Part shown: one piece after another, positions 1 through 8,564 of the stretch
Layout of the letters: each line of letters starts with the position of its first letter
How positions within the stretch are numbered: the stretch's first letter is position 1
Source of the DNA: Dethiobacter sp.
Lineage (GTDB): Bacteria > Bacillota > Dethiobacteria > Dethiobacterales > Dethiobacteraceae
DNA: 64,000 bases
Direction: 5' to 3'
Assembly (NCBI GenBank): GCA_018333635.1
Contig: JAGXTL010000043.1
Span: 20,723 to 84,722 of the forward strand
The notes under the pieces: generated by a model
Told to the model about the DNA's origin: nothing
Seen by the model: the letters and a program-made list of their open reading frames with translations, nothing else
The model's database searches: none
Position numbers and translations under genes: made by a program

Positions 1-1
1 T

Positions 2-565
2 GTTATTGCCATGGATTTGCATGCCGGCCAGATTCAGGGTTTCTTTAATATCCCTGTAGATCATTTGAAGAGCCTGCCAATTCTGGCAAAATATTTCCAG
101 CAAAAGGTATTTGCCGATGCCGTCGTCGTATCGCCTGATGTGGGCGGAGTGACAAGAGCCCGTGAATTGGCAGAGCGGCTGCAGTTGCCGATTGCCATTA
201 TTGATAAACGGCGACCGGAACCAAACGTGGCAGAAGTGATGAATATTATCGGCAAAGTAAAGGGAAAAACTGTGATCATGATTGATGACATTATCGATAC
301 CGCCGGAACTATCTCGCTTGGCGCGCACGCTCTCTTGGAGCAGGGGGCAAAAGAAGTGTATGTTTGTTGTACGCACCCGATACTATCCGGCCCGGCATTG
401 GAGCGCTTGGCAACGGCACCGGTTAAAGAGATTATTGTGACTAACACCATTCCTCTCGGGGGAAAGAAGTTGGACAAGATTCGCGTTTTGTCTGTGGCAT
501 CGCTTATTGGTGATGCCATTATTAGGATTCATGAAGAACTTTCTGTTTCTAAGCTGTTTGACTGA
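2..565 (+). CDS. prs: Ribose-phosphate pyrophosphokinase, C-terminal part (gene cut by window start)
   Basis: Makes PRPP from ribose-5-phosphate and ATP for nucleotide, His and Trp synthesis in the cytosol. The reading frame is open to the left edge, so only about the last 187 residues are present. Visible family signatures are [18 protein letters not shown], the [11 protein letters not shown] segment, DKRRPEPN and the PRPP-binding loop DDIIDTAGT. The C-terminus is intact and ends normally. The next gene is pth, the same neighbour as in the Bacillus prs-ctc-spoVC region, although no ctc (general stress L25) gene lies between them here. Identity is secure; only the start is unseen. Confidence 0.96.
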   Translation, partial: VIAMDLHAGQIQGFFNIPVDHLKSLPILAKYFQQKVFADAVVVSPDVGGVTRARELAERLQLPIAIIDKRRPEPNVAEVMNIIGKVKGKTVIMIDDIIDTAGTISLGAHALLEQGAKEVYVCCTHPILSGPALERLATAPVKEIIVTNTIPLGGKKLDKIRVLSVASLIGDAIIRIHEELSVSKLFD

Positions 566-612
566 GTGTTAAATTAAGCCGGCTTAGGTAGTTGGAGGAT
601 AATTAAGAGGAT

Positions 613-1239
613 ATGAATAGAAAGAACAAAGCGGAGATGGTAGTTGTTCTCGGTTTGGGCAATCCCGGCCCAAAATATTCGCTTGCACGGCATAATGCGG
701 GATTTCGTATGGTGGACTGTATTAGCATTGCTGCAAAAATCCCGCTTTACAAAATGAGCCACCAAGCATATTGGGGCAAAGGTCAATTTGCGGGGAGTGA
801 TGTGGTGCTGGCTAAGCCCATGACTTATATGAATAACAGCGGTCTGGCAGCCGCTGCTCTCTGCAATAATTTTGGCGTATCTCCGGAGAGGGTCTTGGTC
901 GTTTATGACGACATGGATTTACCGTTGGGCACATTGCGTCTGCGACCCCAGGGGGGAAGCGGCGGACATAATGGACTTAAATCGATTATCTATCATTTGC
1001 AGACCGAATCGTTCCCACGTATGCGGATAGGCATCGGTCGCTCTCCGTCAGCCGAAGTAGCAGATTATGTGCTGGAAAGCTTCTCTAAAGCTGAGGAGGA
1101 AGTTTTGGCCGGCATGTTAGATCACGCTGTCAGAGCAGCCGCCTTGTTTATTGAAGAAGGAATCATGGCGGCTATGAACCGTTTTAATGTTCACACGAAA
1201 AAAAAGCCTTTACAAGCGGCTGAAGACATGCTAGAGTAG
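613..1239 (+). CDS. pth: Peptidyl-tRNA hydrolase
   Basis: Recycles tRNA by cleaving peptidyl-tRNA dropped from ribosomes. The 208-residue length is normal for the family. It shows the N-terminal GLGNPGPKYSLARHNAGF block with the catalytic His, the YDDMDLPLG segment carrying the conserved Asp, and GGSGGHNGLKSI. The ATG at 613 follows a GGAGG/AAGAGG purine tract; an internal ATG at 637 (MVVVLGLGNPG) is a possible alternative start because family members often begin just before GLGNPG. It corresponds to Bacillus spoVC. A candidate promoter for the next transcription unit sits in its last codons. Confidence 0.96.
   Translation: MNRKNKAEMVVVLGLGNPGPKYSLARHNAGFRMVDCISIAAKIPLYKMSHQAYWGKGQFAGSDVVLAKPMTYMNNSGLAAAALCNNFGVSPERVLVVYDDMDLPLGTLRLRPQGGSGGHNGLKSIIYHLQTESFPRMRIGIGRSPSAEVADYVLESFSKAEEEVLAGMLDHAVRAAALFIEEGIMAAMNRFNVHTKKKPLQAAEDMLE
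1209..1237 (+). promoter_or_regulatory. Candidate sigma-A promoter for the T-box/pheA unit
   Basis: TTTACA at 1209-1214, a 17-base spacer and TAGAGT at 1232-1237 lie inside the 3' end of pth, just before the T-box leader. The match is moderate (5/6 and 4/6). Confidence 0.4.
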
Positions 1240-1255
1240 ATTTCAACATCAAATC

Positions 1256-1535
1256 CTATAGACAGTGATGGAGAAAAGTAAGGCATTTACGGTCTCACAG
1301 GGAGGGAGCGCCATAGATTGAGAGCGTCCCGGATACGTTTTGCCCCAAGTTCCCTCCGGAGTCGCAGGCTGAACTGCAGAGTAGGCCGAGCCGGGAAGCC
1401 CTCCCGTTATCCTGGGACAGGTCTCGGAAAACGTGATGTTTTCCCGCATCTGCGATTGAGTGAGCGCATCTGTGCGCTAAATTGGGTGGTACCGCGGAAG
1501 ATACCCCGTCCCTTTTCTGGGTCGGGTTTTTTATT
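1256..1535 (+). promoter_or_regulatory. T-box riboswitch (tRNA-Phe type) controlling pheA
   Basis: The region carries the invariant T-box sequence TGGTACCGCGG (1487-1497), which pairs with the uncharged tRNA acceptor end. An AGTA motif, the AGGCCGAGCCGGG segment and a CCGTTATC segment, as in Stem I to Stem III of T-box leaders, lie upstream of it. A terminator follows: CCCGTCCC (1505-1512), a short loop, GGGTCGGG and a T-run. At the position where T-boxes carry the specifier codon, before CTCCGGAG, the sequence is TTC (1350-1352), a phenylalanine codon. This agrees with the prephenate dehydratase gene downstream. Uncharged tRNA-Phe would favour readthrough into pheA. The short ORFs that cross this region are not real. 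Confidence 0.93.
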
Positions 1536-1580
1536 TTAGCATAGGAAATTATATCGTTGGGAGAGGGATAGGGTGAGGGT
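1531..1580 (+). repeat. Post-terminator dispersed repeat joined to a GGGAGAGGG-type repeat
   Basis: Twenty-two bases (1531-1552, ending in TAGCATAGGAAATTAT) are identical to 13654-13675. Both begin in the T-tract of an intrinsic terminator. Here the sequence runs on as ATATCGTT and then into GGGAGAGGGATAGGGTGAGGG, the reverse complement of the CCCTCACCC family found at 30, 49, 56, 58 and 63 kb. Confidence 0.7.
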
Positions 1581-1612
1581 ATAAAAAGTATGAAAATGGG
1601 AGGTGTGTTGTC

Positions 1613-2440
1613 ATGTCAGTCAGTATAGCCTATCTAGGGCCGGTTGGCACTTTCTCCGAGGAGGCCGCCAAGCGTTTCGCCGGCATTTTAGGGGGAGAAT
1701 TTGTGCTTACAGCATGTGCCACTATTACCGCTTGCGCCGATGCAGTTGAAGATGGGGTGGTACAATATGCCGTAGTGCCGCTGGAAAACTCTTTGGAAGG
1801 TTCTGTCCATGAAACATTAGATGTCTTGACGACCGGGCTGCAACTAATGATTGTGGCAGAACTTGTTCTGATTATTAACCATGCGTTGTTAGTTTTTCCG
1901 GAGCATACAGGAGACATTAGTAAAGTTTATTCCCATCCCCAGGCTTTAGCCCAATGCAGGAATTATTTGCGCCGTCAATGGCCCGCTGCACAGTTGCTGC
2001 CTTTGTTAAGCACTGCGGATGCTGCGGCGTTTGTAGCACGTGAAGGGGCGGGTATTGCCGCCATCGGCAGCATCAATGCCGCAAAAAAATATGGCCTGCG
2101 GGTATTGGCGCAGGAAATTCAGGACAGCGAAAATCAGACACGTTTTGTGGTTTTGGGAAAGGGGTCGGCAGTGCCAGGTCAAGTGCTGAAAACTTCTTTG
2201 TTATTTTCTGTGAAGAATGTGGCCGGCAGCCTGTTCGACGTGCTTCAAGCCTTTGCCGCAAATGAGGTAAACTTGACACGGATTGAATCACGGCCGGCAA
2301 AGCGACAATTGGGGGATTATATCTTCTTTGTGGATTTGGACGGTTCTCCCGATGATACTCGTGTAAAAGCAGCGCTCAGGCAAGTTGCTGCCAACGCGGT
2401 GATGATGAAGTTATTAGGCTCTTATCCGGTTCTTGCTTGA
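1613..2440 (+). CDS. pheA: Prephenate dehydratase
   Basis: Converts prephenate to phenylpyruvate, the committed step to phenylalanine. It is a monofunctional 275-residue enzyme without a chorismate mutase domain. It begins with the family signature YLGPVGTFSEEAA. The catalytic domain covers residues 4 to about 185 and ends in the QTRFVVLG motif, which contains the conserved Thr-Arg-Phe. An ACT domain (about 195-275) with the ESRP motif provides phenylalanine feedback. ATG 1613 follows GGGAGGTG. The Phe-specifier T-box immediately upstream gives a second, transcriptional layer of end-product control. The gene is inserted between pth and fin, which are neighbours in Bacillus. Confidence 0.96.
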   Translation: MSVSIAYLGPVGTFSEEAAKRFAGILGGEFVLTACATITACADAVEDGVVQYAVVPLENSLEGSVHETLDVLTTGLQLMIVAELVLIINHALLVFPEHTGDISKVYSHPQALAQCRNYLRRQWPAAQLLPLLSTADAAAFVAREGAGIAAIGSINAAKKYGLRVLAQEIQDSENQTRFVVLGKGSAVPGQVLKTSLLFSVKNVAGSLFDVLQAFAANEVNLTRIESRPAKRQLGDYIFFVDLDGSPDDTRVKAALRQVAANAVMMKLLGSYPVLA

Positions 2441-2524
2441 CGTTGGCATAAATCCAGGCAATCTGGTTAATAATAGGGGGTAGTGATGTACGGAGGCTGT
2501 CACCGTTCACTAAAGAGGTGAAAA

Positions 2525-2755
2525 ATGCTGATTGTCTGGATCTGCCGAAACTGTGGGCGCAGGATGGCGAGTGTGGAAGCTTGTCAAGATAGCCCCCGTG
2601 TCGCTGCGTTGACGGCGCAAGCGGAAGACGATATAATAGAAATTGACAGTTCGGGGAAGATGACTATTCACCTTTTGTGTGAGGACTGTCTGGAAACCAT
2701 TGGCCCGGAGGAAGAAAGTGAGACTATCTTTTTGCGCGGACCGGAAATTCATTAA
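2525..2755 (+). CDS. fin: Fin-like anti-sigma-F factor (YabK/DUF2757 family)
   Basis: A 76-residue protein with two zinc-binding pairs, CRNCG near residue 8 and CEDC near residue 56. Bacillus subtilis Fin is also 76 residues, has the same CRxCG...CEDC layout and lies between pth and mfd, exactly the position here. Fin turns off sigma-F in the forespore so that sigma-G can take over. Sequence similarity outside the cysteines is modest, so the call rests on length, motif spacing and synteny together. ATG 2525 follows AAAGAGGTG. A perfect terminator hairpin follows the gene and separates it from mfd. I could not make out a clear sigma-F promoter in the short gap before it. Confidence 0.85.
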   Translation: MLIVWICRNCGRRMASVEACQDSPRVAALTAQAEDDIIEIDSSGKMTIHLLCEDCLETIGPEEESETIFLRGPEIH

Positions 2756-2776
2756 CCAACCGGTCAGAGATTACAG

Positions 2777-2812
2777 AGACCTTGTGAAAAACAAGGTCTA
2801 TTTTATGTTTTC
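2777..2812 (+). terminator. Intrinsic terminator after fin
   Basis: AGACCTTGT (2777-2785), loop GAAAA, ACAAGGTCT (2791-2799), then ATTTTATGTTTT. The stem is a perfect 9 bp. Confidence 0.85.
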
Positions 2813-2855
2813 CCGCGGATTTAACCTCTGGGCTAAAACTACGGGAGGGCGTTGA

Positions 2856-5800
2856 ATGCTTAAAAAACTTGCCTTAGAGCTATTGTCCATCCCGCAACTT
2901 GCACCGCTTTTTGAGGGTTTGGAAGGCACAACCCGAGCCCAATTGCTTTATGGTCTGGATGATAGTGCCAGGAATCTTATGATGGCAGCCGTTCGCCTTC
3001 GGACAGGCAGGCCCGTGCTTTTAGTGGCGCACGATTCGCTTCAAGCTATAAAAATTTATGAAGACTTGCTTGCTATCTTTAAAGAGGAAGAAGTTTTTTA
3101 CTTCCCCTCACGTGACTTGCTTTATGGTTATACTTTGCTTTCCGCCAGCGGAGATGCGGCGGCGCAGAGAATCGCCGTACTGAAGGCGCTGGCAGCCGGG
3201 AAAAACATTGTTGTGGTGGCAACTATTTCAGCATTATTGACAAAAATGGCTCCTTTTGCACCCTGGCAGAGTGCCTGTTTCTCCATTTCCACGGGCCAGC
3301 AACTTCCTTTAGATGCCTTGCTTTTGGCGCTGACGGCTGCAGGCTATGAACGCGTGGAGATTGTGGACGTTCAAGGTCAAATTTCGCTCAGGGGAGGCAT
3401 TTTGGATATTTTCCCGGTAGGGGAACATTACCCCTATAGGCTAGAATTTTTTGGGGATGTGGTAGATTCAATTCGCTGTTTTGATTTGTCGTCGCAGCGC
3501 TCACATCAGATTGTCTCTGTGTTGGAAATCACTCCTTCCAGAGAGATGATAGTGGGAAATGCAGAGCGGGCGGAAGCGGTTATTGCTCTGCAAGCAGAAA
3601 TGAGCCTAATTGCTGAACAGGCAGGCAAACGGGTCAATCCCGAGTCGGGAGGGCGTCTGCGCGAAATAGTGGCTGAGCATCTTGAGCTGATTAGGGAGGG
3701 AGTCTATTTCCCCGGCATCGAGCAGTATCTGCCTTATTTCTACTCTAAAGCTGTATCACTGCCGGACTATTTTCCCAAAGAAACTTTGCTTTTTGTGGAT
3801 GACCCGCCTCGCTGCCAGCAGGCGGCCGAACAACTTCTTAGCCAGCTAGGCGAAATGCAAAGCACTCTGTTGGCCCAGGGAGACATTCTGCCTCAGCAGG
3901 CAGAACCGGCATGGACGTATGGCGAAGTTCTGGCCAGTCCAGTTCAACAGCTCGTTGCTTTTTCACTGTTTATCCATAGCAGTATTTATCACTCCTATCG
4001 ACGGAATATCTCGCTTAGCGCAAAGCCTGTTCCGCGCTTTCTTGGTCAATGGGATCTTTTTGCTGAGGAAGTGGGACATTGGCGCAGGCAGGGTTATCGG
4101 ACGGTGATCCTTACCTCGTCACGAGAACGCAGCACAGGTATAGCCGATGTGCTGGCAGATAAAAATATTCCTGCTCATTACACTCTTTCTGAGCCGGAGT
4201 TTCTCCCCCGTACTGTTACTCTTTTACACGGCACCCTTGAGGCTGGCTTTGTGATTCCGGCAGTGAAATTAGCTGTGTTGGCAGAGCAGGATATTTTGCC
4301 GCAAAGAAAAAAGCGCCGCCGGATTAAAGGTAAAGAGGGCTTGCTAGTCGGCGATTATCAAGAATTGCAGATTGGCGACTATGTGGTGCATGAACAGCAC
4401 GGCATCGGGCAATACCTGGGGTTGCGCACTCTGGCTGTGGGGGGTACACAGCGGGACTACCTGCATATTCAGTACGCCGGTAATGACAAGCTCTACATCC
4501 CTATAGAGCAAATTGACCTTGTTCGTAAATATATCGGGGTGGAAGGGAAGAAGCCAAAACTGCATGCTTTGGGCGGCGGCGAGTGGAGCAGAGCGAAAGC
4601 CCGCGTTCAGGCTTCTGTACAGGAATTGGCTAAAGAATTATTAGCCCTTTATGCTGCCAGAGAAAGCGAGCCCGGCTACCAGTTTTCCCCGGATCATCCC
4701 TGGCAAAAAGATTTTGAAGCTGCTTTTCCATATGAAGAAACGCCGGATCAACTGCAGACAATTAAGGAAGTAAAGGAGGCGATGGAAAAAATGCAGCCTA
4801 TGGATCGCCTTCTCTGCGGCGATGTGGGCTATGGCAAGACAGAAGTCGCTCTGCGAGCGGCCTTCAAAGCGGTAATGGATGGGATGCAGGCGGCATTTTT
4901 AGTCCCCACCACCGTTTTAGCGCAGCAACATTATCGCAATTTTATAGAAAGATTGGCAGGCTTTCCTGTAACGGTAGGCGTGTTAAGCCGCTTTCAAAGC
5001 GCCGCAGAACAGAAAGCCACCCTTTGCGGATTGCGCGAAGGGCAGATTGACCTAGTCGTCGGTACTCATCGCTTGCTTTCCCGGGATGTGCGCTTTAAGA
5101 ATTTGGGAATCCTGGTGGTCGATGAGGAACAGCGCTTTGGCGTCCGTCACAAAGAACGGATAAAGATGCTGAAGAAAAATTTGGATGTGCTGACTATGAC
5201 GGCTACGCCTATTCCCAGGACGCTCCATATGTCCATGGTGGGTGTCCGAGAAATATCTGTGATTGAAACGCCTCCGGAGGATCGTTATCCGATTCAAACC
5301 TATGTATTGGAATACGCCGATACATTAATTCGGGAAGCAATAGGACGGGAGTTGAGCCGGGGAGGCCAGGTATATTTTGTGCATAACAGAGTGCAATCTA
5401 TTGATCGCTGGGCTGTCCGACTGAAAGAGTTGTTGCCTGGTGTGCGCCTGGCGGTGGCGCATGGGCAGATGGCAGAGGACAGATTGGAAGAGGTGATGCT
5501 TGGTTTTTTGCACGGAGAATACGATGTGCTGCTCTCCACAACCATCATTGAAGCGGGGTTGGATATTCCAAATGTTAACACTATTATTATTCATGACGCC
5601 GACAAATTCGGGTTGGCGCAGCTCTATCAGTTGCGAGGTCGTGTAGGCCGCTCCAACCGGATTGCTTATTGCTATCTTACATATCAAAAGGACAAGGTGC
5701 TGACGGAAGTGGCCGAAAAAAGGCTGCAGGCGATCAAAGAGTTTACTGAGCTTGGTTCTGGATTTAAGATTGCGCTGCGTGATTTGGAAATCCGTGGCGC

Positions 5801-6389
5801 CGGCAATATCCTGGGGCCGGAGCAGCACGGTTTTATGATGACGGTTGGTTTTGATTTATACGTTAAATTGTTGGACGAAGCCATTCGCACCTACCAGGGC
5901 GAAGCGCGAGTAAAGAAGGTACCTGCCAGAGTTGAGGTGCAGGCTGACGCCTACCTTCCCGCCAGTTATATAGCAGACGCAAGGCAGAAAGTCGCTTTTT
6001 ATCAAAAGGTGGCCGCGCTCGAGGAAATCCAAGAGATTGACGAAGCAAGAGAAGAGCTTTCTGACCGCTATGGTCCTTTGCCTCCCGCAGCGCAAAATCT
6101 GCTAAACGTAGCGCACATCAGGCTGTTGGCGGAGCAAATGCACGTTTCTGTCGTCAGCGAAGAAAAGGGCGAATTGCAGATCCGCTTTACAGCGCAGGCG
6201 TCTTTTGCCGCAAATGAATTGCGGATCATTTCCCAAAAATATGCCGGTCGGCTGATAGCGAGCACTGGCAAGCAGTTTTTGCTGTCCCTGCGTCACAATT
6301 CCAAGTCGGGAGCAGAGCGTCTCCTCCTTATTTTAGCAGTTCTCAACGACTTAAAAAAACTTGCAAGAAATCAGAATCCTCAAGTATAA
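2856..6389 (+). CDS. mfd: Transcription-repair coupling factor
   Basis: A DNA translocase that removes RNA polymerase stalled at lesions and recruits UvrA. At 1177 residues it has the full family length. Order seen: UvrB-like N-terminal region (1 to about 350); an RNA polymerase interaction module starting near 505 with GDYVVHEQHGIGQYLGL; then RecG-like helicase lobes with Walker A GDVGYGKTE (near 657), DEEQ (near 755), TATPIPRTL and the arginine-finger motif QLRGRVGRS. The C-terminal TRCF domain that masks UvrA binding fills about 1000-1177. ATG 2856 follows ACGGGAGGGCG. It sits between fin and the foldase/spoVT pair, as in other sporulating Clostridia. A promoter for the next gene overlaps its last codons. 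Confidence 0.98.
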   Translation: MLKKLALELLSIPQLAPLFEGLEGTTRAQLLYGLDDSARNLMMAAVRLRTGRPVLLVAHDSLQAIKIYEDLLAIFKEEEVFYFPSRDLLYGYTLLSASGDAAAQRIAVLKALAAGKNIVVVATISALLTKMAPFAPWQSACFSISTGQQLPLDALLLALTAAGYERVEIVDVQGQISLRGGILDIFPVGEHYPYRLEFFGDVVDSIRCFDLSSQRSHQIVSVLEITPSREMIVGNAERAEAVIALQAEMSLIAEQAGKRVNPESGGRLREIVAEHLELIREGVYFPGIEQYLPYFYSKAVSLPDYFPKETLLFVDDPPRCQQAAEQLLSQLGEMQSTLLAQGDILPQQAEPAWTYGEVLASPVQQLVAFSLFIHSSIYHSYRRNISLSAKPVPRFLGQWDLFAEEVGHWRRQGYRTVILTSSRERSTGIADVLADKNIPAHYTLSEPEFLPRTVTLLHGTLEAGFVIPAVKLAVLAEQDILPQRKKRRRIKGKEGLLVGDYQELQIGDYVVHEQHGIGQYLGLRTLAVGGTQRDYLHIQYAGNDKLYIPIEQIDLVRKYIGVEGKKPKLHALGGGEWSRAKARVQASVQELAKELLALYAARESEPGYQFSPDHPWQKDFEAAFPYEETPDQLQTIKEVKEAMEKMQPMDRLLCGDVGYGKTEVALRAAFKAVMDGMQAAFLVPTTVLAQQHYRNFIERLAGFPVTVGVLSRFQSAAEQKATLCGLREGQIDLVVGTHRLLSRDVRFKNLGILVVDEEQRFGVRHKERIKMLKKNLDVLTMTATPIPRTLHMSMVGVREISVIETPPEDRYPIQTYVLEYADTLIREAIGRELSRGGQVYFVHNRVQSIDRWAVRLKELLPGVRLAVAHGQMAEDRLEEVMLGFLHGEYDVLLSTTIIEAGLDIPNVNTIIIHDADKFGLAQLYQLRGRVGRSNRIAYCYLTYQKDKVLTEVAEKRLQAIKEFTELGSGFKIALRDLEIRGAGNILGPEQHGFMMTVGFDLYVKLLDEAIRTYQGEARVKKVPARVEVQADAYLPASYIADARQKVAFYQKVAALEEIQEIDEAREELSDRYGPLPPAAQNLLNVAHIRLLAEQMHVSVVSEEKGELQIRFTAQASFAANELRIISQKYAGRLIASTGKQFLLSLRHNSKSGAERLLLILAVLNDLKKLARNQNPQV

Positions 6390-6390
6390 T
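6361..6390 (+). promoter_or_regulatory. Sigma-A-like promoter at the end of mfd
   Basis: TTGCAA (6361-6366), an 18-base spacer and a perfect TATAAT (6385-6390). It is placed to drive the parvulin gene at 6426. Confidence 0.55.
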
Positions 6391-6425
6391 GAAATTATGT
6401 TTAAAATCAGAAGGGAAGTGCACTC

Positions 6426-7397
6426 ATGTTTTTTAAACAAAAAAGTGTAATAGCTCTTGTTGCAGCTTTAGTGCTTGGAGCAGTTATTTTTGCCGTAGTG
6501 GGTTACGGCGGCCAAGGCGCCAGGGCTGTAGTTGCTGAGGTGAACGGAGAAAGTATTACGCGGAAAGAACTAGATTCGTATATTAATGTTTTGCGTTTGT
6601 TTATGCCGAACTTGGAGCCCATGCTGGGTGATGAGGCCCGCCGTCCCATGTTGGAAGGCCAGATTCTTGAAGCCATGGTCGAAAACCTGTTGCTTAAGCA
6701 AGCGGCGGCACAGTTGAATATTACTGTGACTGAGGCGGAGATGCAAGGATTCTATGAAATGGCGCGGGCACAGATGATTGGTCAAACCTTTGCATCTGAA
6801 GAAGAAATGATGACAAGGCTGCAAGAACTGCAAATCAGCGAGGAAGCTTTAATTGATTTTATTGGTAGTGGAATCTATACTGAAAAATTGGAGGCTCATT
6901 TCATCAGCGCTGCGACAGACGAGGAGATTCAGCAGTTTCTGACTGAAAATCCTGATTTCGGTAAAAATCCGGCGATGCTGGAGTTAAGTCATATCCTGCT
7001 TGCAACAGAAGATGAAGCGCTGGCAGCCCGGGAGAGAATCATAGCAGGTGAAGATTTTGGTGATCTTGCGGTGGAACTGTCAACCGATCCTTTGGCTAAA
7101 AATGAAGGTCAGCGGGGTTACCGCGGTTATTTGGGTGCCGAAATTCCGGAAGTTAACCAGCTGTTTGTGGAAGAATTTATGGTGGGCGCCAACAAGATTG
7201 AAAATGACGGAGAAATTTCACCGCCTGTGGAAACTGAGTTTGGCTGGCATTTGATTAAGTTGCATAAGCGTGTGCCCAGTACTGAACTCAGTCCAGAAGA
7301 AGGTCGGCAGAACGCGGCACAAGCCCTCGGCACACAGCGGGCCGCTGAATATATGCAAACATTTAAAACAGAGGCTCAGATAGAGAGAAAACTATAA
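6426..7397 (+). CDS. Membrane-anchored peptidyl-prolyl isomerase (parvulin/SurA-PrsA type)
   Basis: An extracytoplasmic foldase that helps exported proteins fold. Residues 8-28 form one hydrophobic segment, a signal anchor. No lipobox cysteine is present, so unlike PrsA it is probably not a lipoprotein. A SurA-like N-terminal domain (about 38-160; the VNGESITRKEL motif is typical) precedes a PpiC rotamase domain (about 185-290) with ELSHILLATEDEA, the FGDLAVELSTDP region and TEFGWHLIKLHKR. Length is 323 residues. Its position between mfd and spoVT recurs in Clostridia, where this family is usually annotated foldase or peptidylprolyl isomerase. ATG 6426 lies downstream of GAAGGGAAG. Confidence 0.88.
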   Translation: MFFKQKSVIALVAALVLGAVIFAVVGYGGQGARAVVAEVNGESITRKELDSYINVLRLFMPNLEPMLGDEARRPMLEGQILEAMVENLLLKQAAAQLNITVTEAEMQGFYEMARAQMIGQTFASEEEMMTRLQELQISEEALIDFIGSGIYTEKLEAHFISAATDEEIQQFLTENPDFGKNPAMLELSHILLATEDEALAARERIIAGEDFGDLAVELSTDPLAKNEGQRGYRGYLGAEIPEVNQLFVEEFMVGANKIENDGEISPPVETEFGWHLIKLHKRVPSTELSPEEGRQNAAQALGTQRAAEYMQTFKTEAQIERKL

Positions 7398-7425
7398 AGC
7401 AAGAACCTTCCTTTTTACTTCAAGT

Positions 7426-7455
7426 GAATAAAATATTTCCCCTCGATATATACTA
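7426..7455 (+). promoter_or_regulatory. Candidate sigma-G promoter of spoVT
   Basis: GAATA at 7426-7430, an 18-base spacer and TATACTA at 7449-7455. The sigma-G consensus is roughly GnATR and CATnnTA. The -10 differs by one base. B. subtilis spoVT is sigma-G dependent, so the fit is biologically sensible. Confidence 0.45.
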
Positions 7456-7507
7456 TCACTAGAGGTTAAGAATGTAATTATGTGAAGAAAAAGGAGGGGA
7501 AGTCTGC

Positions 7508-8062
7508 TTGAAGGCAACAGGGATTGTGCGCAGGATCGATGACTTGGGGCGTGTCGTTATTCCCAAGGAGATTCGCAGGACGCTAAGGATTCGCGAGGGC
7601 GACCCTTTAGAAATTTTTGTCGACCGAGACGGCGAAGTGATTTTAAAGAAATATTCGCCTATTGGTGAATTGGGTGATTTTGCTCAGGAATATGCCGACT
7701 CACTTTACGAAGCCATGGGACATATTGCGCTTATCGCCGACAGGGATACGATTATTGCTGTCGCAGGTGCGCCTAAAAAGGAGTTTATGGGCAAACCGCT
7801 TTCTCCAGCTGTGGAAAAAGTAATGGAAACCCGTAAAAGTATTCTCATCAGTTCTACTGCGGAACACAAGTTTTATAAAGATGTGGATGAGGAAAATGCT
7901 CCAAAATTTACTGCGGAAGTGATTGCTCCGATTGTTTCCGGAGGTGACCCCATCGGCGTTGTCCTTTTTGGTACGAAGGAAAAGGATGCGAAAATGAGCG
8001 ACCTTGAGCTAAAGCTTGTGGAAACGGCGGCAGGATTTTTGGCTAAGCAGATGGAGCCGTAA
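7508..8062 (+). CDS. spoVT: Stage V sporulation protein T, AbrB-type transcription regulator
   Basis: A forespore regulator that tunes sigma-G-dependent genes and spore germination properties. Residues 1-52 form an AbrB swapped-hairpin DNA-binding domain (MKATGIVRRIDDLGRVVIPK, then EIRRTLRIREGDPLEIF). Residues about 55-180 are the GAF-like sensor domain (HIALIADRD, PIVSGGDPIGVVLFG). At 184 residues it matches the family, which differs from the ~95-residue AbrB by this second domain. The TTG start at 7508 follows the strong ribosome site AAGGAGGGGAAG. A terminator follows, so spoVT is a one-gene unit. Confidence 0.97.
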   Translation: MKATGIVRRIDDLGRVVIPKEIRRTLRIREGDPLEIFVDRDGEVILKKYSPIGELGDFAQEYADSLYEAMGHIALIADRDTIIAVAGAPKKEFMGKPLSPAVEKVMETRKSILISSTAEHKFYKDVDEENAPKFTAEVIAPIVSGGDPIGVVLFGTKEKDAKMSDLELKLVETAAGFLAKQMEP

Positions 8063-8092
8063 TGTTATCAATGCGAGTAATTAAACTTATTT

Positions 8093-8133
8093 AGAGAGGA
8101 AGCAGTAACTATGGTTGCTGCTTCTCTGTTTTT
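8093..8133 (+). terminator. Intrinsic terminator after spoVT
   Basis: AGAGGAAGCAGTAAC pairs with GTTGCTGCTTCTCT (one bulge, one wobble), followed by GTTTTT. Confidence 0.8.
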
Positions 8134-8279
8134 CCCGCCCCTTGCGGCTATGCATTTTTTGCTGCCGCAAATTTTTTTTAACCTAGCTGGGATATTTAAG
8201 CTTGAATAACTCTGCTTATAGTAATATAATTAGGATACAATTGTGCTACAATATTGCTATTATCGTGAGGGAGTGAACA

Positions 8280-8564
8280 ATGATGAATATACGGCCTTCC
8301 GCAGCAATCCGTAAGAACTACAATGAAATCTCTGAACTCTGCAAACGTACAGGAGAACCGGTTTATCTGACCAAAAACGGCAGCGGCGACCTTGTGGTGA
8401 TGGATGTAGAGGTGTTTGCCCGGCGCGAAAGTATGTTGAAACTAAAGGAAAAGCTGATGCAATCAGAAATTGATATCCTAAAAGGACGAACCTATTCCGT
8501 TGAGGAAACAATATCAGCCATGCGCAAGACTGTCTTGGAGTTTTCCAATGCCGGAAAAGAATAA
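8280..8564 (+). CDS. Phd/YefM-family antitoxin
   Basis: The 94-residue antitoxin of a type II toxin-antitoxin pair. The N-terminal half (MNIRPSAAIRKNYNEISELC, GEPVYLTKNGSGDLVVMDVE) is the typical Phd/YefM DNA-binding fold. The C-terminal tail is charged and would wrap the toxin. Two consecutive ATG codons (8280, 8283) follow a GAGGGAGTG ribosome site. It overlaps the toxin gene by 17 bases, implying coupled translation. Such antitoxins repress their own promoter. The direct repeat TACAAT-TGTGC-TACAAT just upstream could be part of the promoter or operator. The pair lies in the gap between spoVT and yabM and looks like an accessory insertion. Confidence 0.88.
   Translation: MMNIRPSAAIRKNYNEISELCKRTGEPVYLTKNGSGDLVVMDVEVFARRESMLKLKEKLMQSEIDILKGRTYSVEETISAMRKTVLEFSNAGKE

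Noticed and set aside
1318..1539. ORF of 73 codons between pth and pheA
   Set aside because: It lies entirely within the T-box leader, whose conserved RNA elements explain the sequence.
5325..5828. Reverse-strand ORF of 167 codons inside mfd
   Set aside because: It is a shadow of the helicase domain; the + strand carries intact motifs throughout.
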